Shown: in pieces, positions 36,601 to 44,190 of the stretch
Position numbering within the stretch: position 1 is the first letter of the stretch
How the letters are laid out: the number at the start of each line of letters is the position of its first letter
From: GCA-2687025 sp964473525
GTDB taxonomy: Bacteria > Poribacteria > WGA-4E > GCA-2687025
Direction of reading: 5' to 3'
Assembly (NCBI GenBank): GCA_964473525.1
Contig: CAYYPK010000005.1
Coordinates: 1-64,000 of the forward strand
DNA: 64,000 nucleotides
Made by a program: the position numbers and the translations under genes
Notes under the pieces: generated by a model
What the model saw: the letters and a program-made list of their open reading frames with translations, nothing else
Databases searched by the model: none
What the model was told of the DNA's origin: nothing

Positions 36601-37806
36601 GAGGCCATCCTTTTTGCCGTAGCGCGTCCACGCGTCCGTCGACGGGTTGTGGTGGTACAACCCCCGTGGCGTCGCCGACCACACCGCGCCGTCGGCGTCC
36701 TCGACGATGTCAACGATGTCTTCCTCGGGAGGTGAGTCCGTCATCGCGTAGTGCGTCCAGCGGTTGCGCACTTTGTCGTAGACGCTGACGCCGTTGTCGT
36801 GGGTGCCCATCCACACCTCGTCGGCGTGGATCGCGATGGCGCTCACGTGGTTGCTCGCGAGGCCGTCGGCGGTCGTGTACTGGATCCACGAGTCGACGGC
36901 GCGGATGTACCGCTGCGCGCCGCCGTTGCCCGCGCCGATCCATATGCTGGACCCGTCGCTCACGATCGCCGTGATGTCGTCGCTATTGAGCAGGTCTGAT
37001 TTCGTGTAGGTCTGCACGAACGAGCGGTTCACCTCGTCGTAGACGCTGATGCCGCTCTCCTCGGAACCTAGCCATACGAGGTTGTCGGCGATCCCGATGG
37101 CGCTCGTGGCGCCCTCGACGAGCCCGTCCTGCCGCTGGTACACGTTCCACGAGTCGGTTGCGGCGTCGTAGCGGTTGGCCCCGCGATACGTGCCGACCCA
37201 CACGGAGTCCGGCCCCACGGCGAGAGCGGTCACGCCGTCCTGTGAGAGGCCGTCACCCCTGTTCCGCACCGCCCAGCTTTCTGTCCGCAGGTCGTAACGG
37301 CTGACGCCGTTGTATTCCGTGCCGACCCAGACGTACTGCCCGTCCAGCGCGATCTTCTCGACGACGTTGGCGCCGAGCCCTTCGCGCTCCTGCATCGTGC
37401 GCCACGTCTCAGCCTGCAAGTCGTAGATGTTCAGTCCCGCTCGCGTGCCTATCCAGACGGTGTCACCGTCCGCGACGACGTCGTTGACGTAGTCGGACGC
37501 CAGTCCGTCCTCGTGCGTGTAGTGCGTCCACGTGTTCGCCGCGCGATGCAACCTGGACACCCCACGGTTGGTGGCGATCCAGGCGTTCTCGTTGTCCACC
37601 GAGATGGCGTGCACGCGGTTGCTGATGAGCGTCCTGAGCGTGGCGGCCTTCGTCCCGACGGTTTCTGGCACGGCGCCCGAAGGCGTGGGCGCGGCGTCTT
37701 GTGACGCGCGCGCTGGACCGTTTCGTCGTCCAGGATGTGACGAGCATCCGGCCAGCACGGCCAATACGAGCAGCGGAGTCAGCGCACGGAACACGGCGCG
37801 TCGCAT
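33619..37806 (-). CDS. 1395-residue beta-propeller lipoprotein (two-component-regulator-propeller repeats)
   Basis: The signal MRRAVFRALTPLLVLAVLAGC gives a lipidated Cys21. After a short Pro/Ala linker the chain consists of many roughly 40-residue blades of the Reg_prop type, e.g. DNENAWIATNRGVSRL, DTVWIGTRAGLNIYD, QYVWVGTEYNGVSRYD and WTHYTHEDGLASDYVND, recurring to about residue 1330. Such propellers are the sensor half of hybrid two-component proteins, but here there is no membrane segment, kinase or Y_Y_Y domain. It is probably an outer-surface or periplasmic binding scaffold. The last 60 residues hold GNRQSRKYHFPGSP and EAEEAGYVRAGNF, which look like an Ada-type metal-binding module that has lost its cysteines. 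The gene is preceded by a perfect 11-bp inverted repeat. Confidence 0.87.
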   Translation of the reverse strand: MRRAVFRALTPLLVLAVLAGCSSHPGRRNGPARASQDAAPTPSGAVPETVGTKAATLRTLISNRVHAISVDNENAWIATNRGVSRLHRAANTWTHYTHEDGLASDYVNDVVADGDTVWIGTRAGLNIYDLQAETWRTMQEREGLGANVVEKIALDGQYVWVGTEYNGVSRYDLRTESWAVRNRGDGLSQDGVTALAVGPDSVWVGTYRGANRYDAATDSWNVYQRQDGLVEGATSAIGIADNLVWLGSEESGISVYDEVNRSFVQTYTKSDLLNSDDITAIVSDGSSIWIGAGNGGAQRYIRAVDSWIQYTTADGLASNHVSAIAIHADEVWMGTHDNGVSVYDKVRNRWTHYAMTDSPPEEDIVDIVEDADGAVWSATPRGLYHHNPSTDAWTRYGKKDGLPTEYITALQAQGETLWVGTSRGLVSARLRDGGLTARVAGPSDVYVTALALAADRLYVGTADGLTARDADGLYHAVGDGGIGRVLSLTHGPGGLWIGAAGGLSALLADGAKLETVWAQSSVYDSVEAVGRVWFATDAGVMRHDLASGATSLVDGSPIRPTSLALSADGSTIWVGSPAGVLSLDAVAGEIAGAPLAPHAARAIAQRPDGGLWVGGANGLTRVDASAVASRHQAFVVRDPLVEDSAAHVTYDGDYIWFSNWSKSVNGAIVRHDRRDGTWRRFTRETILGSTRAKAPTEVKRIVPRDGRVWFATDHGVLRYDYASDAWRHYTTADGLRSNNVRTLAASVGSVWVASEFSTRVARLDIATDAWSQMRPSRLIHPRNYIYDMSADDSSVWLTLSSSGVRRLGEDGSETVYMKEDGLAQTGARWVEVEGDRVWVAHWNGRGNGALSLYDKATEAWTVFSDGDVLEKDFVSKVVVGEQYVWVIYDAWQEGSVTGYNRATGEWLTIRPRQEWGAQITEAWEAGSFLWLAAAQGGVFRYHLASGTWAHFSQRNGLPINVVGERGLNGDDRYAWIATPAGIARYEIATWVWTIFRSREQMTGEAVRAVAADDRYVWTGTSEGISRYDKRYGTWEPVEWFRPISHVRALTVDPRYLWVGTGEGAYRYDKVTDRWWNFRVWNGLPSDTVSAIAVDETDVWMGTTRGVGKFTRLSDDRNAWVSYTSAMELTADELDREYSETLVYNDVWAIDVHGDEVWIGTRMGASQYHDRRDLWRTFTTAHGLADNQISAVCVDDDEVYFAHDAGVSVYHATADAWDSYSNGAGGPLDGARVTSAVVGDDAVWFGTFNLGVLRIDKATREWSRLSVADGLPHDNVLSLAVDGALLWVGTQRGLARHDTVTGGFVAFTRYGDSEDARHMTVTTAPRDPGGAGDAVEGYDGPVVGNRQSRKYHFPGSPTAELVKESNRVQLGSVAEAEEAGYVRAGNFTEPGSGEPR

Positions 37807-37870
37807 GTTGGCGCGTCTCCATGTAGCGGGGCGAGAAATAAGGGGGGCCGAGGCGGGCTAAAACCACTCT

Positions 37871-37898
37871 TATACTCGGCGAATGCGCGCCGAGTATA
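37871..37898. promoter_or_regulatory. Perfect 11-bp inverted repeat upstream of the propeller gene
   Basis: TATACTCGGCG (37871-37881) and CGCCGAGTATA (37888-37898) flank AATGCG. Each arm contains TATACT on its own strand, so the palindrome could be an operator over a promoter for the propeller gene (ATG at 37806) or a terminator for the gene ending at 37956. No matching -35 is evident at 16-18 bases. Confidence 0.45.
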
Positions 37899-37955
37899 GA
37901 TGACGACAGCGCGACTCAGCCCCCAAGGCGCCCTGACTGGCAGGAGCCCCGGGTA

Positions 37956-38636
37956 TTACCCCCTTGGTCGTGAAACTGTTAGTCCCGTTGGGATCGCGGC
38001 GGGCCAACCCCAGCGACGGTCGTGGAACACGCCAGCGCCTGGCCCCGTCGGCCAGAACGCGCGGGCGTAGAACTCCCAGGACGTCTTCTCCGACACGATC
38101 GGACAGCGGCAGCGCGGGTGCGGGCGGCCCGTGTCGGCCGCGGCTTCGGAGACGAACACGACGTTCGCCGCGTGGTCTCGGCAGGCGCGGCACGCCTTCC
38201 GGCCTCTGACGCTAGCGCGGTATATCAGGCACTCCTCTGGCCGCAACAGCATGGCTGGCGCCTCGGCTCGGAATCCAGACCCCTCGACGACTACACTCGT
38301 CAGGCCCGCCACAGGATTTGACGTGCGCGGCACGATTCCGGCGAACTCGTACGCCGCCACGCCACGCGCCATCGCCACGCCGTCGATGCCCATGCACGAT
38401 GCTCTGTCGGGCGCATTGGCGAGTCCTGACACGTGGGCGCGGAAGACGTTCGGCCGGCCGAGCAGCAGCACGTTGGGCGATAGGTGGCAGCGGGCGGATC
38501 CGTGCGCAATCACGCCCTCGGAGCCAGACCCCGGCGTTTCGCCCAGAGCCAATGCCACGCCAGACACACCCAGGAGTCGTAGGAACTCCGAGCGGCTGAT
38601 AGCTCCGCTATGTCGCGCGCGTCTCACGCGTCTCAT
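37956..38636 (-). CDS. Exported Cys-rich protein of unknown function
   Basis: 226 residues. The N-terminus RHSGAISRSEFLRLLGVSGVALALG resembles a Tat signal (SRREFL-type) but lacks the second Arg of the twin pair, so the export route is uncertain. The mature part has NVLLLGRPNVFRAHVSG and a Cys cluster, CLIYRASVRGRKACRACRD then HPRCRCP, which could bind metal. The end is Trp/Phe/Gly-rich. I do not recognise the family. Its start lies only 20 bases after the stop of the outer-membrane barrel gene upstream, and 149 bases separate its stop from the propeller gene start, so co-transcription with the barrel gene is likely. Confidence 0.6.
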   Translation of the reverse strand: MRRVRRARHSGAISRSEFLRLLGVSGVALALGETPGSGSEGVIAHGSARCHLSPNVLLLGRPNVFRAHVSGLANAPDRASCMGIDGVAMARGVAAYEFAGIVPRTSNPVAGLTSVVVEGSGFRAEAPAMLLRPEECLIYRASVRGRKACRACRDHAANVVFVSEAAADTGRPHPRCRCPIVSEKTSWEFYARAFWPTGPGAGVFHDRRWGWPAAIPTGLTVSRPRG

Positions 38637-38656
38637 ACGCTGGACTCACATCCTCG

Positions 38657-40618
38657 TTAGAACTTCGCGAACACGCGCACGAAGGTCTCCATGAAGTTCT
38701 CGTCGTTCAGGTCGCCTCGCGCGCGTTGGTCAATATAGCGCGCGCCGATGTGCATGAACATGTCGCGACCGTACGCCTGGAAGCTCTTCTCCATCTCCGC
38801 GAGCGCTGCCTGCCGGACGAAGTCGTTGTCGTCTTCGAGGAGGTCGTCGAACAGGAGCACCTGCACGCCACCGGTCAAGCGGATGGTCGGCGTGAACTGA
38901 TTCTCGACGCGGAATATCACTGCGGCCGCTGTGTCGCGCACGTCGGATTCCTCAATGCGACGGAGCCTAACGCGCTCTACGCCCGTGGGCGTCTCGGTTC
39001 CCTCGTCCCCGATCACGAATTCGGCGACGTCGACGTCCTCGAGGCGCGCTTCGTCCCTTCGGAAGCCGTTGCGGACGGTGACCTTCAGCATGGGACTCAG
39101 TTCGAGCTTCTTCGATGGCCGGAACGTGTAGCGTCCTTTGAGGATGCCGACCTCGTAGTGCTCGTTCTCGTCGTCGATGTCCAGGTCGTACTGCAGCTTG
39201 ACCCGCGCCGTGCTGACGAACTGACGGATGCCCGAGTACTCCCATGTCAACTTGGCGGTGTTGATGACGTCGTTCTGCATCGACACGGGATCGCGGCGAC
39301 GGCGCTCCACCTCGGTCGAGTCGGCGAACTCGAGGAAGCCGATCTCGCCAGCCGCTTCCGCCTTCTGGGTGCTGGGCAACGCGCGGTACGCAAGCGTTTC
39401 CGCGCGGTTGAGCCTGCCAGCGAAGTGCCACGTCTCGTCCGGGATCGCGTCGTGGACGTACTTCAGCTCGTTGTCGATCTGCACGACGGAGTCCTTCCCG
39501 ACGCTCCGGCGGTGTTCGACGTTGGCGAAGAGCTTGGACGCGGTCGGCAGATTGCGCGCGCGCTTGTCGCCTAACGCCTCCTCGTACCGCAGGCCCAGGT
39601 CGATGTCCGTGGCGGTGTCCCTCGTGGACTTGCGCCGCGTCAGCCAGAGACGCGCGCCGCGGCGTGCCGCGTCGAACTCGTAGTTCGGATCCTTGTCGTT
39701 CTCTTCCTGGTCGCGGATGCCGTTGTTGTTCTCATCGCCTTCGTCGAGGAAGTCCTCGTCTACGTCGAAGAGAAGGACGTCGTCCTCGTAGTCGAACACG
39801 CCGTTGTCGTTCTTGTCGAGGTCGCCCGGGATGATCTTGGACGGCGGGTCCAGCGGCGTGTTGTCGGAGTAGCGATCCTGGTCGTCGTTGTCGCCCACGG
39901 AGCGGGAGGCGTCGAAACGCGGCCCGATGCGGAACGCCTCGAACTGCACGATCGTGTCGCCGACGGTGTGGAACTCCTTGTAGACGACGGCGGCGGCGGC
40001 GGCGCGGCCACGCAGGTCCGTCTTCACCGCGCCCTTGGGCGTGATCGCGACCTCCGCCTTGCGGCCGACGTTCGTGAAGTTCGCCTCCACGTCGAGGGAC
40101 AGCACGGGCGTCTCCCGGTAATACCACGCCGCTCCGTACTTCGCCCGCGCGGTCTTCGTCACCTGCCGCAGACCGACGCCCGAACCGGTCACGTGCTCCT
40201 GTCCTACGACCGGGTTCAGCGTTCCTGGAACCATGATCGCGGTCCAGTCGGTGCGCTTGCCGCGCACATCCCAACGTACACCTGTCATGTCGATCTGGTC
40301 GAAGCTGAGCCGTGTGAACGTCGTCGGCGCCTCGCCCAGGCTGAGGATATTCTTCGTCGCGCCCGACTGCTCCTCGATGATCATGACGCTGTGGAAGCCG
40401 CGACGGAAGATGCGGTCGAAGTCGAAGTCGTTCCGCACGACCCGGTGGTCCTCGACGTCCGTCAGGAAGTCCCGCCGTTGCGTGAAGTCGTACTCGACGC
40501 GACCCGATAGGAACAGCTTCCCGAAGAGGCTGTACACCTCTTCGCCATGTACCTGCTGCGCGGCGCTTGCCACGGCGACGCATGTGGCAAGGAGCAGCGC
40601 GCGTCTCACGAGGGTCAT
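38657..40618 (-). CDS. Outer-membrane beta-barrel candidate with EF-hand-like loops
   Basis: 653 residues from the ATG at 40616-40618 (AAGGTGAT 5 bases before). The signal peptide is RRALLLATCVAVASAAQQVHG. The rest shows alternating strands typical of porin-like barrels, e.g. FLSGRVEYDFTQRRDF, KYGAAWYYRETPVLSLDVEA, TARVKLQYDLDID and KLELSPMLKVTVRNGF, and it ends in an aromatic strand with a terminal Phe (FVRVFAKF), the classical outer-membrane sorting signal. An inserted acidic segment has calcium-loop patterns, DLDKNDNGVFDYEDD and DEGDENNNGIRDQEEND. It may be a porin or receptor; the family is not recognised. Start MTLVRRA is preferred over the upstream frame to 40651. Confidence 0.68.
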   Translation of the reverse strand: MTLVRRALLLATCVAVASAAQQVHGEEVYSLFGKLFLSGRVEYDFTQRRDFLTDVEDHRVVRNDFDFDRIFRRGFHSVMIIEEQSGATKNILSLGEAPTTFTRLSFDQIDMTGVRWDVRGKRTDWTAIMVPGTLNPVVGQEHVTGSGVGLRQVTKTARAKYGAAWYYRETPVLSLDVEANFTNVGRKAEVAITPKGAVKTDLRGRAAAAAVVYKEFHTVGDTIVQFEAFRIGPRFDASRSVGDNDDQDRYSDNTPLDPPSKIIPGDLDKNDNGVFDYEDDVLLFDVDEDFLDEGDENNNGIRDQEENDKDPNYEFDAARRGARLWLTRRKSTRDTATDIDLGLRYEEALGDKRARNLPTASKLFANVEHRRSVGKDSVVQIDNELKYVHDAIPDETWHFAGRLNRAETLAYRALPSTQKAEAAGEIGFLEFADSTEVERRRRDPVSMQNDVINTAKLTWEYSGIRQFVSTARVKLQYDLDIDDENEHYEVGILKGRYTFRPSKKLELSPMLKVTVRNGFRRDEARLEDVDVAEFVIGDEGTETPTGVERVRLRRIEESDVRDTAAAVIFRVENQFTPTIRLTGGVQVLLFDDLLEDDNDFVRQAALAEMEKSFQAYGRDMFMHIGARYIDQRARGDLNDENFMETFVRVFAKF

Positions 40619-40949
40619 GCAATCACCTTGGTTTGGTCCGACGCGGCGCATCGCGGGCAGTGTCGGGCCTTACGCGCGTGCACAACAAGCCCAAGCATAC
40701 CTACGCGCGGATGCACGTTCCCCGGCCGGCTCCGTCAACTTCATAGCCGGGCGTCCCTACTTGTAGTAGGGCAGACTCGGCGCCGCTGGGCACGGGTGGA
40801 CGCTCAGCGCACACGGGTATAGTGGGCGCCGCCCGAGCGTTGGTGCACGCGATTTCGCTCGCAGAGCGCGGCTAGTCGGGCGCGAAGGTCGTCGCATCGT
40901 GCCTTCGTCGGCGTCGCGTGAGATAGTGGGTGGCACAGGAGGACCAACC

Positions 40950-42005
40950 ATGCTGCTCGTCGACGCGCACCTTGACCTATCCATGAACGCCCTCGGGTGG
41001 GACCGCAACCTTGACCTGGACGTCCACGAGATACGCGAACACGAACGCGACATGCCCGCCAAGGGACGGGCGCGGGGCACGACGACGCTGCCCGAGATGC
41101 GCAAGGGCGAGGTAGGCCTGTCGGTGGTCACGGTGATCGCGCGCACGGCGCGTCCCGAGAGCAACGCGACAGGGGCCGCCTGCCAGGAGATCTCCTACGC
41201 GCAGGCCCAGGGACAGCTGGCGTACTACCGCGTGCTGGAGTCCCAGGGCAAGATCCGCATGGTCACCGACGCCGCCGGCCTTGACGCCCAGATCGCGGAC
41301 TGGAACGCGCGACCTGCGGAGGCGCCACTCGGTATGATCCTGAGCATGGAGGGCGCCGACCCCATCGTGTCGCCAGACCAGGTGGGTTTGTGGTGGGACG
41401 ACGGCCTGCGCGTCGTCGGTCTGTCGCACTACGGCGTCAGCGCCTACGCCCACGGCACCGGCACGGAAGGTGGCCTCACCGACCTGGGCCGTCCTCTGCT
41501 GGACGCCATGGCGGACGCGGGCATGATCCTCGATCTGACGCACCTCGCGGACCAGGCGTTCTGGGAAGCCGTCGAGGCGTTCGACGGCCCAGTCCTCGCG
41601 AGTCACAACAACTGCCGCGCGCTTGTTTCGGGCGGCAGGCAGTTCACGGACGATCAGCTCAAGACCGTCATCGAGCGCGACGGCGTCATCGGCGCGGCGC
41701 TGGACGCGTGGATGCTCTACGAAGGCTGGGTGAAGGAACGCACGCAACCGGACGTGGTCACGCTGGAGGCCGTCGCGGACCACATCGACCACGTCTGCCA
41801 ACTCGCCGGCAACACCCGACACGCTGGGATAGGCAGCGACCTGGACGGCGGCTACGGCACGGAACAGACGCCCTGCGACCTCGACACCATCGCCGACCTC
41901 CAGGAGGTCGCGGATCTGCTCCGAAAGAGGGGATACAGCGAGGACGACGTCGAGGGCATCATGCATGGCAACTGGATCCGCCTGTTTGGCGACGCGTGGA
42001 GCTAG
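40950..42005 (+). CDS. M19 family membrane dipeptidase (renal dipeptidase-like)
   Basis: 351 residues, with AGGAGG 7 bases before the ATG at 40950. Metal-ligand motifs of peptidase family M19 are present: LVDAHLDLS (His7, Asp9) at the N-terminus, LSMEGADPI (bridging Glu), LDLTHLADQAFWEA (His) and VLASHNNCRALV (His). GIGSDLDGG near the end holds the active-site Asp. Family members are binuclear zinc dipeptidases that hydrolyse dipeptides, some with D-residues or beta-lactam rings. No signal peptide is seen, so it is probably cytoplasmic. There is no operon partner: the flanking genes are across 300-base gaps. Confidence 0.9.
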   Translation: MLLVDAHLDLSMNALGWDRNLDLDVHEIREHERDMPAKGRARGTTTLPEMRKGEVGLSVVTVIARTARPESNATGAACQEISYAQAQGQLAYYRVLESQGKIRMVTDAAGLDAQIADWNARPAEAPLGMILSMEGADPIVSPDQVGLWWDDGLRVVGLSHYGVSAYAHGTGTEGGLTDLGRPLLDAMADAGMILDLTHLADQAFWEAVEAFDGPVLASHNNCRALVSGGRQFTDDQLKTVIERDGVIGAALDAWMLYEGWVKERTQPDVVTLEAVADHIDHVCQLAGNTRHAGIGSDLDGGYGTEQTPCDLDTIADLQEVADLLRKRGYSEDDVEGIMHGNWIRLFGDAWS

Positions 42006-42313
42006 CCGCACGGGCGGCGTGGCGGCCATGCCTGCTCCCGCAGTCGTCTACCGAGGTAGACTACGTCGCCAATCGCCCAAACGGGCGCGGCGAGCGAAAT
42101 GCCTCGCGAGCGGCTAAACCAAAGCCGGCGCGTCGCGTCGAACCTAGCAGTAATATCTGAAACCTCCTTACTTTATGTGTGCTGTGACGCCTTCCCTCCC
42201 GGGAGGGCGTTGCCCTTTCCGGCCCCCATGCGGCCGTGTCACCCTTTCACCACGCTCGCCGTTCAACATCTGGTCGTCGCGCCCGAGTCTGTCTACCGTC
42301 GGAAGGTGTCGCC
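42006..42313. other. Intergenic region, 308 bases
   Basis: No gene seen. It holds a small hairpin GTCTACC/GGTAGAC (42046-42061), an AT-rich patch at 42145-42180 that may contain a promoter for the WD40 gene, and a 14-base palindrome CCCTCCCGGGAGGG (42194-42207). Confidence 0.4.
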
Positions 42314-43345
42314 ATGCGTGTCCGTGGGCTGCTAAGTCGACTGTCCCTCGCGTGTCTCGTCCTCGTAGCGGCTGCTCCACTCCGGCAAGCGATGGCCGAG
42401 CCTGTGAGCCCGGAGTTGGCGTTCACGCTGGGCGAGGCGCTGCCGAATCCTACCGACCACCGACCACCGACAGTCCCGATGCGTCTCGCAGTCAGTGAGG
42501 ACGACGCGAAGCTGTACGTGCTGCGCGCCGGCGGATCGCTCGAGACGTGGGACGTAGCGGCCCGCGAGCGCGTGGATGAACTCAACACCAACGGGCTCTT
42601 TGCCTTCGCCAGCGACGCAGGGACGTTCGCAGCCCGGACAAGCAGCGGCGACGTGGTCGTGACGGACAAGGCCGGCGGGACGAATGACCTGTTCGCGAGT
42701 ACGAGCGCGTTGGCCGCGTTGTCGGGCGCCGGGGACGTGCTCGCTGTTGTCGGCGAGTTCGGGCGCGTGGACGTGTGGTCCCTCGGCGACGAGGCGACAG
42801 CGCAGACGTTCCAGACCGCCATCCCCGCAAGGAACGGCCTGGCGGTGTCACGGGACGGCTCCCTCATTGCCGCAGCGGAGGGCACCTACTCGGACGACGA
42901 GGGGCACAGGACGGTCATCGAGGTGTGGCGCCGTGGCGAGGACAAGGCCTTCCTCCGGCTAGACGAGCAGGACGCCGGCGCTGCGCTGGGCGTGTGGAAC
43001 GTGCTGTTCTCCCCGGACGGCTCGTTGCTTGCCGCCGACTCGCAGAAGGACGGGCGGTCGGGCATCCGTGTATGGGAACTGCCGGGAGGCAAAGTGCGCG
43101 TCGGCGCCGGCGGATTCAACGCGTACTGGGCGCGCGCGCTGGCGTTCTCCGAGGACAGCCGATACGTCGCATCGGGCGACGAGACCGGGAACGTCTGGAT
43201 CCGCGACCTGAGGGGAGGCCCCCCACGCCACTTTTCGCGCGCGGGCGTGGTGCAGTCGGTGGCGTTCTCGGCTGACGGCGCGTATCTCGCGGTGGGCCGC
43301 TGGAACTCTACCGTCGAGTTCTGGCGCGTCGGCGCGGAGGACTAG
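42314..43345 (+). CDS. Secreted WD40-repeat protein
   Basis: 343 residues from the ATG at 42314, with GGAAGGTG about 6-12 bases upstream. The signal peptide MRVRGLLSRLSLACLVLVAA ends near QAMA. The rest is WD40-like blades: DAKLYVLRAGGSLETWDV, DVLAVVGEFGRVDVWSLG, LFSPDGSLLAADSQ, IRVWELPGG, AFSEDSRYVASGDETGNVWIRDL and AFSADGAYLAVGRWNSTVEFWRV, enough for one seven-blade propeller. It is a likely periplasmic or extracellular protein-interaction scaffold; no partner is suggested by context. The DUF2807 lipoprotein gene follows 106 bases later on the same strand. Confidence 0.82.
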   Translation: MRVRGLLSRLSLACLVLVAAAPLRQAMAEPVSPELAFTLGEALPNPTDHRPPTVPMRLAVSEDDAKLYVLRAGGSLETWDVAARERVDELNTNGLFAFASDAGTFAARTSSGDVVVTDKAGGTNDLFASTSALAALSGAGDVLAVVGEFGRVDVWSLGDEATAQTFQTAIPARNGLAVSRDGSLIAAAEGTYSDDEGHRTVIEVWRRGEDKAFLRLDEQDAGAALGVWNVLFSPDGSLLAADSQKDGRSGIRVWELPGGKVRVGAGGFNAYWARALAFSEDSRYVASGDETGNVWIRDLRGGPPRHFSRAGVVQSVAFSADGAYLAVGRWNSTVEFWRVGAED

Positions 43346-43451
43346 CTGGCGACCGACCGGCTGGCCCACCCCGTGGCTGGTTCCGTCGGCGCCTGCCGAT
43401 GGGCTATCCATCCACGTAGCGGCGACACCACGCAATTGGAGGATCCGACCC

Positions 43452-44183
43452 ATGCGGCGTCTGTTTAGCCTGGCTCTGTGCGTATGCGTCGTAGGGATCG
43501 GCAGCGGATGCGCCGAGCCGTTTGGCGACGGCGACACGTTGCGTGGCTCTGGCCACGTCATCACGATCGACGAAACGCGCGACGGCTTCTCGGCAGTCGA
43601 AATCGGCCATGCGTTCGTCGCGGAGATATCACGAGGCGACACGTACGGCGTCTCCATCACCGTCGATGACAACGTAGCCGACCACGTGCGTGTGTCTCGT
43701 AGCAACGACACCCTCCGCATACGCCTGGAAGACGACCACTACTACCGTGACGTGACCCTGGAAGCCACCATCACACTCCCAGCGATCGACCGGCTTGCCC
43801 TCTCGGGAGCGACATCGGCAACTGTCTCTGGCTTCCACTCTGACGACGACTTCAAGGCCGAGCTCTCAGGGGCGAGTTCTGCCTTTGGCTCCATGACGAC
43901 CGGCGATCTCACGTGCGAGCTGTCCGGCGCCAGCAAGCTGACCCTGGAGGGTGACGGCGGCGCGGCGGAGATACACGCGAGCGGCGCCAGCTCGGCAGAC
44001 CTTGGGCGGTTCCACGCGACGGACGTCGACGTCGACCTGAGTGGGGCGAGCTCTGCGGAGGTCAACGCGAGCGGCGAGATCAGCGCCACGCTAAGCGGAG
44101 CCTCTCGACTGGAATACCGTGGCGCCGCGACGCTGGCCGATGTCAGCGTCAACGGGGGTTCGACGCTGCGCCGTCGCGACTGA
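43452..44183 (+). CDS. DUF2807 / head-GIN domain lipoprotein
   Basis: 243 residues. The signal MRRLFSLALCVCVVGIGSGC has a lipobox at GSGC (Cys20). The mature chain is a right-handed beta-solenoid of GIN type: SGHVITIDETRDGFSAVEIG, then repeated LSGASSA, LSGATSATV, GASSADLG, GASKLTLEG and a final GGSTLRRRD. This matches DUF2807, the putative auto-transporter adhesin head GIN domain common in Bacteroidetes and other Gram-negatives. Function is unknown; surface attachment or stress-related binding has been suggested for relatives. The gene ends 7 bases before the stop of the convergent URO-D-like gene. Confidence 0.85.
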   Translation: MRRLFSLALCVCVVGIGSGCAEPFGDGDTLRGSGHVITIDETRDGFSAVEIGHAFVAEISRGDTYGVSITVDDNVADHVRVSRSNDTLRIRLEDDHYYRDVTLEATITLPAIDRLALSGATSATVSGFHSDDDFKAELSGASSAFGSMTTGDLTCELSGASKLTLEGDGGAAEIHASGASSADLGRFHATDVDVDLSGASSAEVNASGEISATLSGASRLEYRGAATLADVSVNGGSTLRRRD

Positions 44184-44190
44184 GCGCCAC

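Noticed and set aside
42046..42207. Small hairpin and CCCTCCCGGGAGGG palindrome as operators
   Set aside because: Short GC-rich palindromes are expected by chance in this composition and no promoter element is aligned with them.
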